Assembly: GCA_009881125.1 (NCBI GenBank)
Contig: WXFH01000023.1
Location: forward strand, 1 to 64,000
DNA length: 64,000 nucleotides
Reading direction: 5' to 3'
DNA from: Acidaminobacter sp.
GTDB lineage: Bacteria; Bacillota_A; Clostridia; Peptostreptococcales; Acidaminobacteraceae
Each line of letters begins with the position of its first letter. The first letter of the stretch is position 1. A program made the translations under genes and the position numbers. The notes beneath the pieces were generated by a model. The model ran no database searches, was not told the DNA's origin, and saw only the letters and a program-made list of their open reading frames with translations. Positions 41,905 through 50,564 of the stretch are shown here, one piece after another.

Positions 41905-43269
41905 CTAATTCAATAAAGCTCTGATCGCTAAAACAAGCTCCGTATTGTCGAGATAAGCGCCTCTGACTGGATCCTGCTGGTCTGCCAGTTTCTTGAAAAG
42001 TTCAGCGCCAGCGCCTTTCGCGAAGAACGGAATCAACTGGTTGGTGTGGTCCCCGCTGTTCCAAGCCATAATCGGCATATTACCGGCGCCCTGGTTGACG
42101 ACCTTATCGTAAACGCCTGCTGTGCCTGTCAAATAACCTGTTTCATGGTCTCCGGTGACGATGACCAGCGTCTCACTCCAGCTGCTGTTGTTTTCAACCC
42201 AGTCGCATACAGCGTCAACATCATTGTTAAAGTCCGTCTGTTCTTCAATGACGCGGCCGCTTTGATTCGCATGGCCAGCCCAGTCAATGGCGCCGCCTTC
42301 GACCATAAGGAAGAAGCCTTCTTCATTGTTGTCCAGAACATTAAGTGCAACGTTGGTCATGACCTCGAGGGTTGGAACGTCAGCGTTGAGCGGCACCGTG
42401 TAGGCGTTAGCTTTGCCGTCGCCATTGCGGCTCTGTTGAAGTGTCGTCGCCACCTGAGGGATTCCGAGCAGTCGATTTGGAGCATTGCCGGTTTGCAGCT
42501 CTTCAAATTCGGATTTCAACTGGATCATTTCCCATTTGTCTGAGGTCCCATCACCATTTGCATCCGCAGTTGAAAGTGAACCATTTAGCAGAGCATTCCA
42601 AGTGTCCTCTCCGCCGACATATTTGTACTCCAATTTTGTTCTGACATTGCCATTGTCATCATAGACTGGGTGCCCTGCTCCAATAATCACGTCCGTCCCG
42701 CTTTCCATCAGCATTTCATTGGCAATCTCGCTGTAGCTGTTTCTGCTGGCATTGTGCGCTACAAAGCTTGCTGGTGTCGCGTGGCTGAACTGGACGGAGG
42801 AAACAACGCCGGTGGCTCTGCCAAGGGCTTCAAAGTCTGACGCGATATGTACCAAATCTTCTTTCTCAAGATCTACGCCAATCGCTGCATCATAAGTTTT
42901 TTCTCCTGTCGACATAGCAGTACCGGCTGCTGCAGAATCCGTAGGCTTTACTTTTACAGCATCAAAGTCGGCCCAAATCGTTTCCGGGTCGTAAGAACCT
43001 ACTGAATAAGTACTCATGGCCAGCTTCGTCGGGAACTTTTCATAGCGCTGGGTGCCTGCTTTGCCATCGTTATAATAGTCCGTTGCGAGAATTTGATTGT
43101 AGCCCCAACCATCAGAAATTAATAAAATGACATTCTTGACGTCCTTGCCATTGCCGGTGATCTTGTCAGATACAACCGGCGCTGCCGCAGCCGGGACAAC
43201 CATAGCGGCGGCCATGGATGCCATAATCAGAGCTGAAACAGCTGTCTTGTTGAATTTACCGAGCTTCAA
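41905..43269 (-). CDS. phoA: Alkaline phosphatase, secreted
   Basis: About 454 residues. A Sec signal peptide at residues 1-28 (TAVSALIMASMAAAMVVPAAAA) precedes an alkaline phosphatase domain: LLISDGWGYNQI (metal Asp), VKPTDSAAAGTAMSTGEKTY (nucleophile Ser), GGAIDWAGHANQSG and VTGDHETGYLTG (metal ligands). The start is a TTG at 43269, six bases after GAGGAGGAG; the frame runs further upstream to 43476 through a dispersed repeat and should not be used. Upstream lie Pho-box-like repeats, so it should be induced by phosphate starvation. It adds to the ppk, pst and phoU phosphate genes here. Confidence 0.93.
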   Translation of the reverse strand: MKLGKFNKTAVSALIMASMAAAMVVPAAAAPVVSDKITGNGKDVKNVILLISDGWGYNQILATDYYNDGKAGTQRYEKFPTKLAMSTYSVGSYDPETIWADFDAVKVKPTDSAAAGTAMSTGEKTYDAAIGVDLEKEDLVHIASDFEALGRATGVVSSVQFSHATPASFVAHNASRNSYSEIANEMLMESGTDVIIGAGHPVYDDNGNVRTKLEYKYVGGEDTWNALLNGSLSTADANGDGTSDKWEMIQLKSEFEELQTGNAPNRLLGIPQVATTLQQSRNGDGKANAYTVPLNADVPTLEVMTNVALNVLDNNEEGFFLMVEGGAIDWAGHANQSGRVIEEQTDFNNDVDAVCDWVENNSSWSETLVIVTGDHETGYLTGTAGVYDKVVNQGAGNMPIMAWNSGDHTNQLIPFFAKGAGAELFKKLADQQDPVRGAYLDNTELVLAIRALLN

Positions 43270-43341
43270 ATTATTCTCCTCCTCTTTTTTAAACCATTCG
43301 TTTTTCATCGTTTGTGCACAAGAAGAGGATAACGCGGCAAT

Positions 43342-43401
43342 GTTAAGGCAGGATTGAATCTTTGAAAGTATTGGGTAAAGTAAGGTTAAGTTTAGGTTGA
43401 A
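43342..43401 (-). promoter_or_regulatory. Pho-box-like direct repeats upstream of alkaline phosphatase
   Basis: GTTAAG (43342) and ATTGAA (43353) are 11 bases apart, and GTTAAG (43385) and GTTGAA (43396) are again 11 apart. These hexamers match those of the pst Pho box. The two pairs lie 72-132 bases before the start. Confidence 0.6.
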
Positions 43402-43436
43402 CCATAAGTTCAATTGAAATGGAACTCTGAAACGAA

Positions 43437-43463
43437 GAAACTCGGTGTCAGACACCGAGTTTC
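43437..43463. repeat. Perfect 27-bp GTGTCAGACAC palindrome
   Basis: Same arms as at 41875 and 55167, with a central A. It ends nine bases from the stop of the phosphodiester glycosidase gene (43473), on its 3' side. Confidence 0.9.
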
Positions 43464-43472
43464 TAATCAAAT

Positions 43473-45182
43473 TCAATTTTCCACTATCACAATAGCGTTG
43501 CTGATGGCCCGTCCGGGCGTCCGGATCATTTTTCCGTTGTAATACATGCCGCTTGAGGCCCCGCCGTCCAGGTTCGTCGCGGTTTTGGCGCCCAGCTGGA
43601 TCATAATGTCCGCCAGCTCTTGGAGAGTGGCGGTGGTGGTGATGAAGATCAGGCGACCATCGGCAGAAATCCCTGCAGCGCTTCGGGCTGCTGAATTCGT
43701 GGTAATCTTGGCCTCATAGAAGGCCTCCTTCCCCAAATCGATGGCTTTCACGCCATCCCGCACCAGCAGGGGACCTGCGCCCACCACGGATTCTGCCTTG
43801 GCCCAGAAGTCCCCGCCCAGCTCAGCCGTAAACGCGGGCTGCATGCCAAAGCGGCTGCCCTCGGCAAATTTGGCGTAAGAGGTATAGACATAGCCGGCGT
43901 TTTGGTTGATCAACGCGCCGGTGGCAGCCAGGAGATTCGTATCCTTGCCGGGGTAACTGTGGGCCGCCGGAAACACAACGGTGTAATCCGCGGTGTTGGA
44001 CAGGGTGCCTGCCCAAGGCTTGGCCTTCGAAATGATGCCGCCGCTGACGGTGAAAACCGTGCCCGCAAAGGTTGCATTCAGAGCGATCTGGCTCTTATAC
44101 TGCTTGTCGAAGATCACGATGCGCTGATCCGTGGCGTGGATCAGCGGCGTATTGAGGGAAAAGCCCTTCCAGGCGCCGCTGTACCAGGAGACCTTATCGA
44201 AGACGCCGCCGGTGTTTTCGCCATTGACCGTCGAGGACACCCGGTCGATCCGGGCTTCAGTCCCGGCGATCCCAAGTGAGCCATAGTGTCCGCCCGTGGT
44301 CAGCAGTTTTCCGCCCACGACCAGGGTGTTGCTTGGCGTGCCATAGCCGTTGTAAGCGTCAAAGAAGGTGCCGTTGATGGCGAAGACGGCGTTTTCGCGC
44401 TTGGCCGCCGCCTCCAGCGTGTTGGTCTCCCCTACCCGCGATCCGGCGAGGACGGCTCTGGCCTTCAGTTTGCCGCTTTTCAGGTCAGCGGTGACAACGC
44501 TGACGGGGATGGATCTGGTCCCGACTTTTATGGTTTTTTCAGCGAAAGTCAAGGCGCTTGAACCCCCTGCCGGTGCTGTGGATGGGGCTGGGCTGGAAGG
44601 CAGTGCAGGTTCAGCCGATGGTCCCGAAACCAACCCCTGTGCCGGTCCGCTGGCATTGATCACTCCCGAATTGATGACAAGCCCGCCCGACTGGCTGAAT
44701 TGATAATCCCAGCCGAACATATCCTTGGCAAACCGCCATGTCAAAGGGAAATAGGTGATATCCCGGAAATTGAGAATTGGATAAGTTTCTTTGGCATTGT
44801 CTATGCGCTGTCCACCCACTATGACGGGATAAGTGACAATTTTTGCGGAATACGTGGTGTTCAGTCGGTTGCTGCCAGCGACATCCTGCTTGACAGTCTC
44901 CTGGCTGGCAGCCTTTTGAATGTCGAGCCCTGTCTCTGCTGAGAATTTCAGGGTGAGGCCGAGGGACCGCGATAAATTCCAGGTCATGGGGAAATAAGTG
45001 ATGCCTTTATAGAGCACCAGTGGGTATTTGGCGCTTGTCGACTCAAAGCTGACCCCATTCAGAGTGACTTTGAAGGCCGGAAGGGTAACACCTGCATCAG
45101 CGGCGTAGGAACGGTTGGCGACAGGTGGAAGAATTGCGGTCAGTGCCAGGATTAAACTGAGCAGAATTATGAATTTCTTCAT
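43473..45182 (-). CDS. Secreted phosphodiester glycosidase (NAGPA) with two copper-amine-oxidase-like N-terminal repeats
   Basis: 569 residues. A signal peptide (LLSLILALTAILPPVANRSYA) is followed by two related repeats of the copper-amine-oxidase N domain type (YPLVLYKGITYFPMTWNLSR and YPILNFRDITYFPLTWRFAK, about residues 30-185), then an Ala/Pro/Ser linker and an NAGPA domain (about 230-569: ENAVFAINGTFFDAYN, GPLLVRDGV, FITTTATLQELADIM, NLDGGASSGMYYNGK). NAGPA domains cleave sugar phosphodiesters; in Firmicutes such proteins act on wall polymers such as teichoic acid. The N-terminal repeats probably bind the wall. Its stop is close upstream of the alkaline phosphatase. Confidence 0.85.
   Translation of the reverse strand: MKKFIILLSLILALTAILPPVANRSYAADAGVTLPAFKVTLNGVSFESTSAKYPLVLYKGITYFPMTWNLSRSLGLTLKFSAETGLDIQKAASQETVKQDVAGSNRLNTTYSAKIVTYPVIVGGQRIDNAKETYPILNFRDITYFPLTWRFAKDMFGWDYQFSQSGGLVINSGVINASGPAQGLVSGPSAEPALPSSPAPSTAPAGGSSALTFAEKTIKVGTRSIPVSVVTADLKSGKLKARAVLAGSRVGETNTLEAAAKRENAVFAINGTFFDAYNGYGTPSNTLVVGGKLLTTGGHYGSLGIAGTEARIDRVSSTVNGENTGGVFDKVSWYSGAWKGFSLNTPLIHATDQRIVIFDKQYKSQIALNATFAGTVFTVSGGIISKAKPWAGTLSNTADYTVVFPAAHSYPGKDTNLLAATGALINQNAGYVYTSYAKFAEGSRFGMQPAFTAELGGDFWAKAESVVGAGPLLVRDGVKAIDLGKEAFYEAKITTNSAARSAAGISADGRLIFITTTATLQELADIMIQLGAKTATNLDGGASSGMYYNGKMIRTPGRAISNAIVIVEN
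43655..43665 (+). repeat. GACCATCGGCA 11-mer inside the NAGPA gene
   Basis: Exact copy, antisense to the gene. Confidence 0.5.
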
Positions 45183-45259
45183 TGGATGCGACCTCCAAAC
45201 TATATGTTATTCATAGAATAGCACTTTGTGCCTTCTTTGGAATGTTACAAATATATTTC

Positions 45260-45331
45260 GGTGTCTGGCACCAAGTTGAGGTTGGTGACAGGCACCAAGT
45301 TGAAAACCGTCCGCGTCACCAAAACAAATTT
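45260..45331. repeat. Mixed array: two GTGTCTGRCACC units and one GTCCGCGTCACC unit in one 24-bp register
   Basis: Units start at 45260 (GGTGTCTGGCACCAAGTTGA), 45284 (GGTGACAGGCACCAAGTTGA) and 45308 (CGTCCGCGTCACCAAAACA). The spacing is exactly 24 bases throughout, so two repeat families share one frame. Confidence 0.85.
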
Positions 45332-45437
45332 TACCTCACCATAATTTCTCCACAACTCCATGGCATACTGTCCTCAGGGTCACAGATAACCCAAACCAAA
45401 CTAAAAACCAATCATTCCTATAGGAGGACAATTTAAA

Positions 45438-45623
45438 ATGAAAAAGACAATCGCCGCCAGTATCCTTTCCTTACTGCTCATCACTTACGGTTCCCAGGCT
45501 TTCGCTTCCAACGCGGTCTCCAATATGGCCACGAACAATGGCGGCCTCAGCGTCGCAGAGTGTGCCAAAACCATGGATCGCGGCGTCTCCGTGTGCGCTC
45601 AGCACGACGCGTGCTTAAAGTAA
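45438..45623 (+). CDS. Small secreted cysteine-containing peptide
   Basis: 61 residues. A typical signal peptide (MKKTIAASILSLLLITYG, cleavage after QAFA) leaves a mature part of about 38 residues beginning SNAVSNMATN and ending GLSVAECAKTMDRGVSVCAQHDACLK. Three cysteines (CAKTMDRGVSVC, then ACLK) could form one disulfide plus a free thiol or bind metal. AGGAGG precedes the ATG, and an own terminator follows. I do not recognise the family. It is not the SCIFF peptide, whose sequence is different, and no radical-SAM gene is adjacent. Confidence 0.7.
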   Translation: MKKTIAASILSLLLITYGSQAFASNAVSNMATNNGGLSVAECAKTMDRGVSVCAQHDACLK

Positions 45624-45664
45624 TCAGTGAACTACCCCCCTTTTACTGAAAGTTTGAACATATG

Positions 45665-45730
45665 AAAAAGACAGGCCTCGCAGGGAAGTTTCAGCGCGTA
45701 ATCCCCTCCTGCAAGTGCCTGTCTTTTTTC
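45665..45730. terminator. Terminator after the small secreted peptide
   Basis: AAAAAGACAGGC at 45665-45676 pairs with GCCTGTCTTTTT at 45717-45728, with a second inner CGCAGG/CCTGC pairing; a six-T run ends it. Confidence 0.85.
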
Positions 45731-45776
45731 TTGTTTTTTGAATACCTCACAATGACGAACATCATCCCATGACGTC

Positions 45777-46169
45777 TCAAGTCCGCCGCACCTTCCGGCT
45801 GAGATAACGGTTCATGTCCCGCTCGTCCTGCTTTTCCAACCCGCGTTCCCCTGCCAGCGATTCCAGGTGATGTGTAAACTCATGCTTCAGGGTTTCCTCA
45901 AGCCGCCGTTTGATCACGCTGCGGTCTGCCTGCCCATACACCTGCGCGAACGAGCCGTAATAAATCACAATATACCGCCCCTGACTGCCGCCCCGGTGGT
46001 ATTCGCCCATGATAAACAGGTCATCCCCAATGCTTTTCGGATGCATCCGGCTTTCCGGCAGCAGCAAAATCCCACCGTTCAGCTCCTTGTAAAACACCTC
46101 CGGCAGCCCCTCGGCGACCTCGTTCAAAATCTCTTCCATTTCCTCTATTGTCAGCACAGCCACCACCAC
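45777..46169 (-). CDS. Metallopeptidase-family protein (HExxH zincin)
   Basis: About 130 residues. KHEFTHHLESLAGERG is the HExxH zinc motif; the rest (LPEVFYKELNGGILLLPES, YHRGGSQGRYIVIYYGSF) matches the small zincin-like family found in many Firmicutes and Actinobacteria. Substrate unknown. The first GTG codons are hard to tell apart, so the exact start is uncertain by a few codons. Confidence 0.8.
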   Translation of the reverse strand: MVVAVLTIEEMEEILNEVAEGLPEVFYKELNGGILLLPESRMHPKSIGDDLFIMGEYHRGGSQGRYIVIYYGSFAQVYGQADRSVIKRRLEETLKHEFTHHLESLAGERGLEKQDERDMNRYLSRKVRRT

Positions 46170-46225
46170 TTTTCTGCTCGCGTCTTCACTCTATTCTTTC
46201 CCATAAAGCTTAAAGACCAAACATC

Positions 46226-46236
46226 TGCCGATGGTC
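46226..46236 (-). repeat. GACCATCGGCA 11-mer, intergenic copy
   Basis: Exact copy on the minus strand, about 20 bases past the stop of the EamA-type gene. Confidence 0.6.
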
Positions 46237-46256
46237 ACCTTTCCCAACCCCCAACC

Positions 46257-47192
46257 CTAAGACTCACTGATCCAGATAGCCCCCAATATGGCCGCCGCAC
46301 CAATCGCCATTTTTGTCGTAAAGGAATCCCCCAGCAGAGCCACGGACAGCAGGCTTCCAAATACCGCCTCCATACTCAGAATGATGGAAGTCACCGACGG
46401 CTTCAGATACTTTTGACACACCGTCTGAAGGTAGTAAGCCACAATGGAGCCAAACACCGCCAAATGCAGCACTGCCAGCATACCCAGGTTAAACACCTGA
46501 GGCGCGGGACTGAAAAGCAGTCCTAAAGTCATGGCCAGAACAGCACCGACGCCAAACTGGACTGCCGTAAACACCGCCGCATCTTCCTTATGAGCAAAAA
46601 ATCCAGTCACAACGATATGAGCACCATAAAACACAGAACTGAGAAGCGTAATGCTGTCTCCAAGACTGATGCTGAGGTTTTCATTCAGCGAGAGCATACC
46701 TATGCCCCAAAAGCATACCGCCGCACCAATGTAAGCTTTTATGGACGGATTCTTTTTGAATACCGCCCAGGTTAAAAATGGGACTATGACCACATAGGCA
46801 CTTGCTAAAAAGGACTGTTTACTCGCCGTCGTAAACTGAAGACCATAGATTTGCAGCACGTATCCCATTGAAAGCATGACGCCAGCGATCAGACCGCCTT
46901 TCATGTCTTTCAGTTTCGTTGAAAACAGTTTCTTATGGATGACTATGGCCATAAGCACAAAGGCAAATAAAAATCTAAATCCCATAAGATAAAAAGGGCT
47001 CATAAATTCCAGTGCGTATTTCCCTGCAGGGAACGTCGAACCCCACATCAGCGCCGTGGTCATAAGGCCAAGTCCGGCAAGCAGCCGTGTCTTTTTTGGG
47101 TATTCTGCCAGTTGTTCAGCGTCGTCCCTTCCGACCGCTTCACGACCCGGATTGTTCAAAGCCGACTCATTTTGATTCTCTCTTCCAGCCAT
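46257..47192 (-). CDS. EamA-family (DMT) transporter
   Basis: About 311 residues with ten helices in two EamA repeats. The first repeat has GLMTTALMWGSTFPAGKYAL and ASKQSFLASAYVVIVPFLTWAVF; the second has LAVFGSIVAYYLQTVCQKYLKPSVTSIILSMEAVFGSLLSVALLGD. DMT carriers export metabolites or amino acids; the substrate is unknown. The ATG at 47192 has AGGGGATGG upstream; the first in-frame ATG (47201) is within that site. It is divergent from the PucR gene, 169 bases away. Confidence 0.87.
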   Translation of the reverse strand: MAGRENQNESALNNPGREAVGRDDAEQLAEYPKKTRLLAGLGLMTTALMWGSTFPAGKYALEFMSPFYLMGFRFLFAFVLMAIVIHKKLFSTKLKDMKGGLIAGVMLSMGYVLQIYGLQFTTASKQSFLASAYVVIVPFLTWAVFKKNPSIKAYIGAAVCFWGIGMLSLNENLSISLGDSITLLSSVFYGAHIVVTGFFAHKEDAAVFTAVQFGVGAVLAMTLGLLFSPAPQVFNLGMLAVLHLAVFGSIVAYYLQTVCQKYLKPSVTSIILSMEAVFGSLLSVALLGDSFTTKMAIGAAAILGAIWISES

Positions 47193-47360
47193 GGATTCCA
47201 TCCCCTTAATAGCATAAATAATCGTAATTTCTCAATTCATGATCTCGATTCATTATAGCAAACCTCAATTTGTACTTTTTACAATGATTCGCATTAAATT
47301 TTGTATAATTCACTACTCGTTTCGAAACATTGAGTTATAATTTTGATAGAGGTGAGATTC

Positions 47361-48521
47361 ATGTCTATCACGGTTCTGGAAGCCACTAAGCTGAGTACCT
47401 TTAAAAACTTCAAACTCATTGTGGGCCATTCCGGCCTCGATCGTCCGGTTGAGAAAATTGGAATTCTGGATTATGAGTTTATTTCGAATATCCACGGACA
47501 ATTTATTCCCGGTGAATTTGTCATCAGCAGCTTGTTGTTTGCAAAAGATCATCCTGAACGGATCCTTTCCGCAGTCACCAGTCTGATTGAGGACGGTGTC
47601 AGCGGTTTAGCCATTAAAAATATCTATTACAATACGCTTCCCCGGGAGGTCCTGGCGTATGCCAGTGAACACAGCTTTCCCATCTTCATTTTTGATAATA
47701 CAGTCTACTTTGAAGACATCATTACGGAGCTGACGGATAAACTCAGATCCGTTGACAACGAAGCTTTGCTCGAAGCCAAAGTGGATGCGTTAGTGCGTCT
47801 TAGTCTCAACAAAGCCACGGTCAGAGAGATTGCGCTCGAAATTAACACCAGCTTTAGAGAGCATTTTTTTGTTCTCTATCTCCGCGAAAAGAAGCTCTTT
47901 AATCCCCAAGGCTCCATAAAGCTCTTGGATGAGATCAAAAAGCAGCGCAGCCTGGAGCTTCAAAACAGCGTCATGAGGTATCGTCAAGGACTTCTCCTGA
48001 TTTTTACTTTTGACCAATCCCTGGAGGAAACCAAATTAAAATCCACATCTCTGCAAGTTTTTTCGAAACTCGGAATCCCGTCAGACCAATACGAGGCTGG
48101 CATAAGCGGTGCCCACGCCGACCTCAGTGATTTGGGGAGAGCCATTAATGAAAGCTTGTACGCGCAAAAGACCAGTGCTCTCATCAATGAAAGGATCTGT
48201 GCCTTCAGTGATATTGGCCTTTACAGCATTCTGATGCCTTATCACCAGGAGCTTTGGATGCGTCAATTTTATGACCGGATTCTTAAACCCATCAAGGACT
48301 ATGACGAAAGATACAATACTCAGCTCTTTGATACAGCTCAAGCCTTTGTTCAGCAGGACGGAAAAATCGCGGAAACGGCAGAAGCCCTATTTATGCATAG
48401 CAATACCATTCGTTATCGCATAGGAAAAATTAAGAGTCTCCTGCATATGGAGGCGGCGGAAGGCAGTTTCTATGAACAGCTTTCTGTAGCTGTTAAACTC
48501 GACCGAATCTACTCCCTCTAA
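47361..48521 (+). CDS. PucR-family transcriptional regulator
   Basis: About 386 residues. An N-terminal PucR domain (residues 5-120: TFKNFKLIVGHSGLDRPVEKIGILD, VISSLLFAKDHPERI) is followed by a middle region and a C-terminal helix-turn-helix of the PucR type (ALFMHSNTIRYRIGKIKSLL). PucR proteins control purine and related catabolism. The ATG at 47361 has GAGGTGAG upstream; the outer ATG has none. Divergent to the EamA gene, it may regulate it, but there is no direct evidence. Confidence 0.87.
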   Translation: MSITVLEATKLSTFKNFKLIVGHSGLDRPVEKIGILDYEFISNIHGQFIPGEFVISSLLFAKDHPERILSAVTSLIEDGVSGLAIKNIYYNTLPREVLAYASEHSFPIFIFDNTVYFEDIITELTDKLRSVDNEALLEAKVDALVRLSLNKATVREIALEINTSFREHFFVLYLREKKLFNPQGSIKLLDEIKKQRSLELQNSVMRYRQGLLLIFTFDQSLEETKLKSTSLQVFSKLGIPSDQYEAGISGAHADLSDLGRAINESLYAQKTSALINERICAFSDIGLYSILMPYHQELWMRQFYDRILKPIKDYDERYNTQLFDTAQAFVQQDGKIAETAEALFMHSNTIRYRIGKIKSLLHMEAAEGSFYEQLSVAVKLDRIYSL

Positions 48522-48567
48522 TCTGCTTGAGTCTATTCCACCCTAATCCGAAAGGGGCTCCCACAAC

Positions 48568-50499
48568 ATGATAGACATTTCGTTCTTTCAAGTTAAAAAA
48601 ACGTATTATCAGAAACCCATCCTTGAATCCGTTTCCTTCGACGTGCTCTCAGGCTCTAAGATTGGTTTGATTGGCCGCAACGGCGCAGGAAAAACGACAC
48701 TTTTCAAACTCATGATGAATGATGAGCTCCCGGACGCAGGTCAAGTGACGCTTCGCAAAGGTCTGCGCCTCGGATTTCTCGAACAATTGCCAGACCATAG
48801 ACCGGGACAAACCGTCAAAAACTTATTGGACGAAGGCTTCTCGGAACTTCATGCGCTGAGAGCGACGCTCTCTGAACTTGAGCTCAGAATGTCCGAGGAT
48901 CCTCAGAACACATCATTGCTTAAAAGCTACGGAGAAAAACTGACGCTTTTCGAAGCACTGGGCGGTTATACGACCGAAGTCAAACTGAATGAGATCTGCC
49001 AGGCATTGAAGCTGGTCCCGCTGCTCGATCAGCCTTTTGAGTCACTTTCCGGCGGCGAAAAGACCAGAACCCTATTTGGACGCTTACTCCTCAAGGCGCC
49101 GGACGTCCTGCTTCTCGATGAACCTACCAACCACCTGGACAGCGATATGCTGGAGTGGCTCGAGCGGTATCTGAACCTTTACGACGGCACTGTCATCATG
49201 ATCTCTCATGACCGCTATTTTCTGGATCTGGTCGCCCAGTCCATCCTGGAGCTTGATCAGGGCTATGTACGCCACTATGAAGGCAACTATTCCTGGTATG
49301 CCATTGAGAAGGAAAAGCAAAATGAGCTTCAGCTTCAGCAGTATCTGCTCCAGCAAAAGAAAGTTAAAGCCATTGAAGCGGCTATTAAGCGTTTTGAATT
49401 GTGGGGCACTATGGGCGACAACGAAAAATTCTTCAAGAAAGCCAACCAGTTCAAAGCGCGCCTAGATAAAATGGATAAAGTCCTGCCTCCGGATCACGGC
49501 CAGCTGAACTATAAGCTGAGCCTGGACAGTACCTCCAAGTCATCAAAGCAGCTGATCACACTTGAGAATCTGAAGCTGGGATACCCTGGCATGACCTTGC
49601 TTGAGCATGGCCATTTAAGTCTTTTTCGGGGCGAGCGCCTTTGCCTGATCGGTAAAAACGGTGCAGGGAAAACGACGCTCTTCAAAGCGATACTGGGACA
49701 ATGCGAGCCCCTTGACGGTTTGGTCAGGGTTGGGGCATCTGCGACCATCGGCTATATCCCTCAAGATATTGAGTTTGAGAATGCGGACCTCAGTCTGCAC
49801 GATTGGTGTATTCAAACGCTTTCTCTCAGCGGCGGTGAGGCCAGAAATCTGCTGGCCCACTACGGGTTCCGGGATCAGGAGGTTTTCAGGCGGCTTTCGA
49901 CACTTTCCGGGGGTGAGCGCAGCCGGCTGAAGCTCATTCAGATTTCGAAATCCCAGTCGACACTGCTGCTCCTCGACGAACCGACCAATCACATGGATAT
50001 CCCATCAAGAGAACAGCTTGAAGCCATGTTGTCGGATTTTAAAGGGACTTTGCTGATGATCTCCCATGACCGCTACCTGATTGAAATGATTGCTACCGGT
50101 ATGGTCTGGCTGCACGATCAGACGCTGGAGCGGATTGACGGTGGCTATGAGGATTATTTAACCGCCAGGTCGCAGGTTGAGCAGCTCGCGGCGAACACCG
50201 TGCCTGATAAAAGCGGTGGCGCTTCTGAGAAAAACACTGGGGTCTCGAACCAATATCGAAAGGAACGTCCAAAGACCTACCAAAAAGAGAAGCTGCGGCT
50301 GCAACAGGTTGAAGCTGAAATTGTGTCGACCGAAGACCGGCTAACCCTTATAGAGGAGGCCCTGAAGGCGCATGCAAGTGACTTCGAAAAGCTGACGGCA
50401 CTCAGTTCAGAGCTGGCAGCACTTAAGGAGCACCATCATGCATTGCTGGAGGAATGGACCGAGCTTGCGGACATTATAGAAGCTGCTCCTAAGGCTTGA
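48568..50499 (+). CDS. ABC-F family ATPase
   Basis: 643 residues with two ATP-binding domains and no membrane helices. The first has GRNGAGKTT, LSGGEKTRTLFGRLLL and VLLLDEPTNHLDSD; the second GKNGAGKTT, LSGGERSRLKLIQI and LLLLDEPTNHMDIP. Linker of charged helices (about 240-310) and a C-terminal coiled-coil-like tail (about 560-643) are seen. ABC-F proteins act on the ribosome in translation quality control or give resistance to ribosome-targeting antibiotics; the subgroup cannot be settled here. GAAAGGGG precedes the ATG. Confidence 0.93.
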   Translation: MIDISFFQVKKTYYQKPILESVSFDVLSGSKIGLIGRNGAGKTTLFKLMMNDELPDAGQVTLRKGLRLGFLEQLPDHRPGQTVKNLLDEGFSELHALRATLSELELRMSEDPQNTSLLKSYGEKLTLFEALGGYTTEVKLNEICQALKLVPLLDQPFESLSGGEKTRTLFGRLLLKAPDVLLLDEPTNHLDSDMLEWLERYLNLYDGTVIMISHDRYFLDLVAQSILELDQGYVRHYEGNYSWYAIEKEKQNELQLQQYLLQQKKVKAIEAAIKRFELWGTMGDNEKFFKKANQFKARLDKMDKVLPPDHGQLNYKLSLDSTSKSSKQLITLENLKLGYPGMTLLEHGHLSLFRGERLCLIGKNGAGKTTLFKAILGQCEPLDGLVRVGASATIGYIPQDIEFENADLSLHDWCIQTLSLSGGEARNLLAHYGFRDQEVFRRLSTLSGGERSRLKLIQISKSQSTLLLLDEPTNHMDIPSREQLEAMLSDFKGTLLMISHDRYLIEMIATGMVWLHDQTLERIDGGYEDYLTARSQVEQLAANTVPDKSGGASEKNTGVSNQYRKERPKTYQKEKLRLQQVEAEIVSTEDRLTLIEEALKAHASDFEKLTALSSELAALKEHHHALLEEWTELADIIEAAPKA

Positions 50500-50564
50500 A
50501 ATAGGACATTTCGCTGAAGCATGTTATAATAAGATAACAAATTAACGGAAATGAGGTTCCCAGC

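Noticed and set aside
45438..45623. SCIFF (six cysteines in forty-five) peptide
   Set aside because: Only three cysteines, a signal peptide is present, and no radical-SAM maturase is adjacent.
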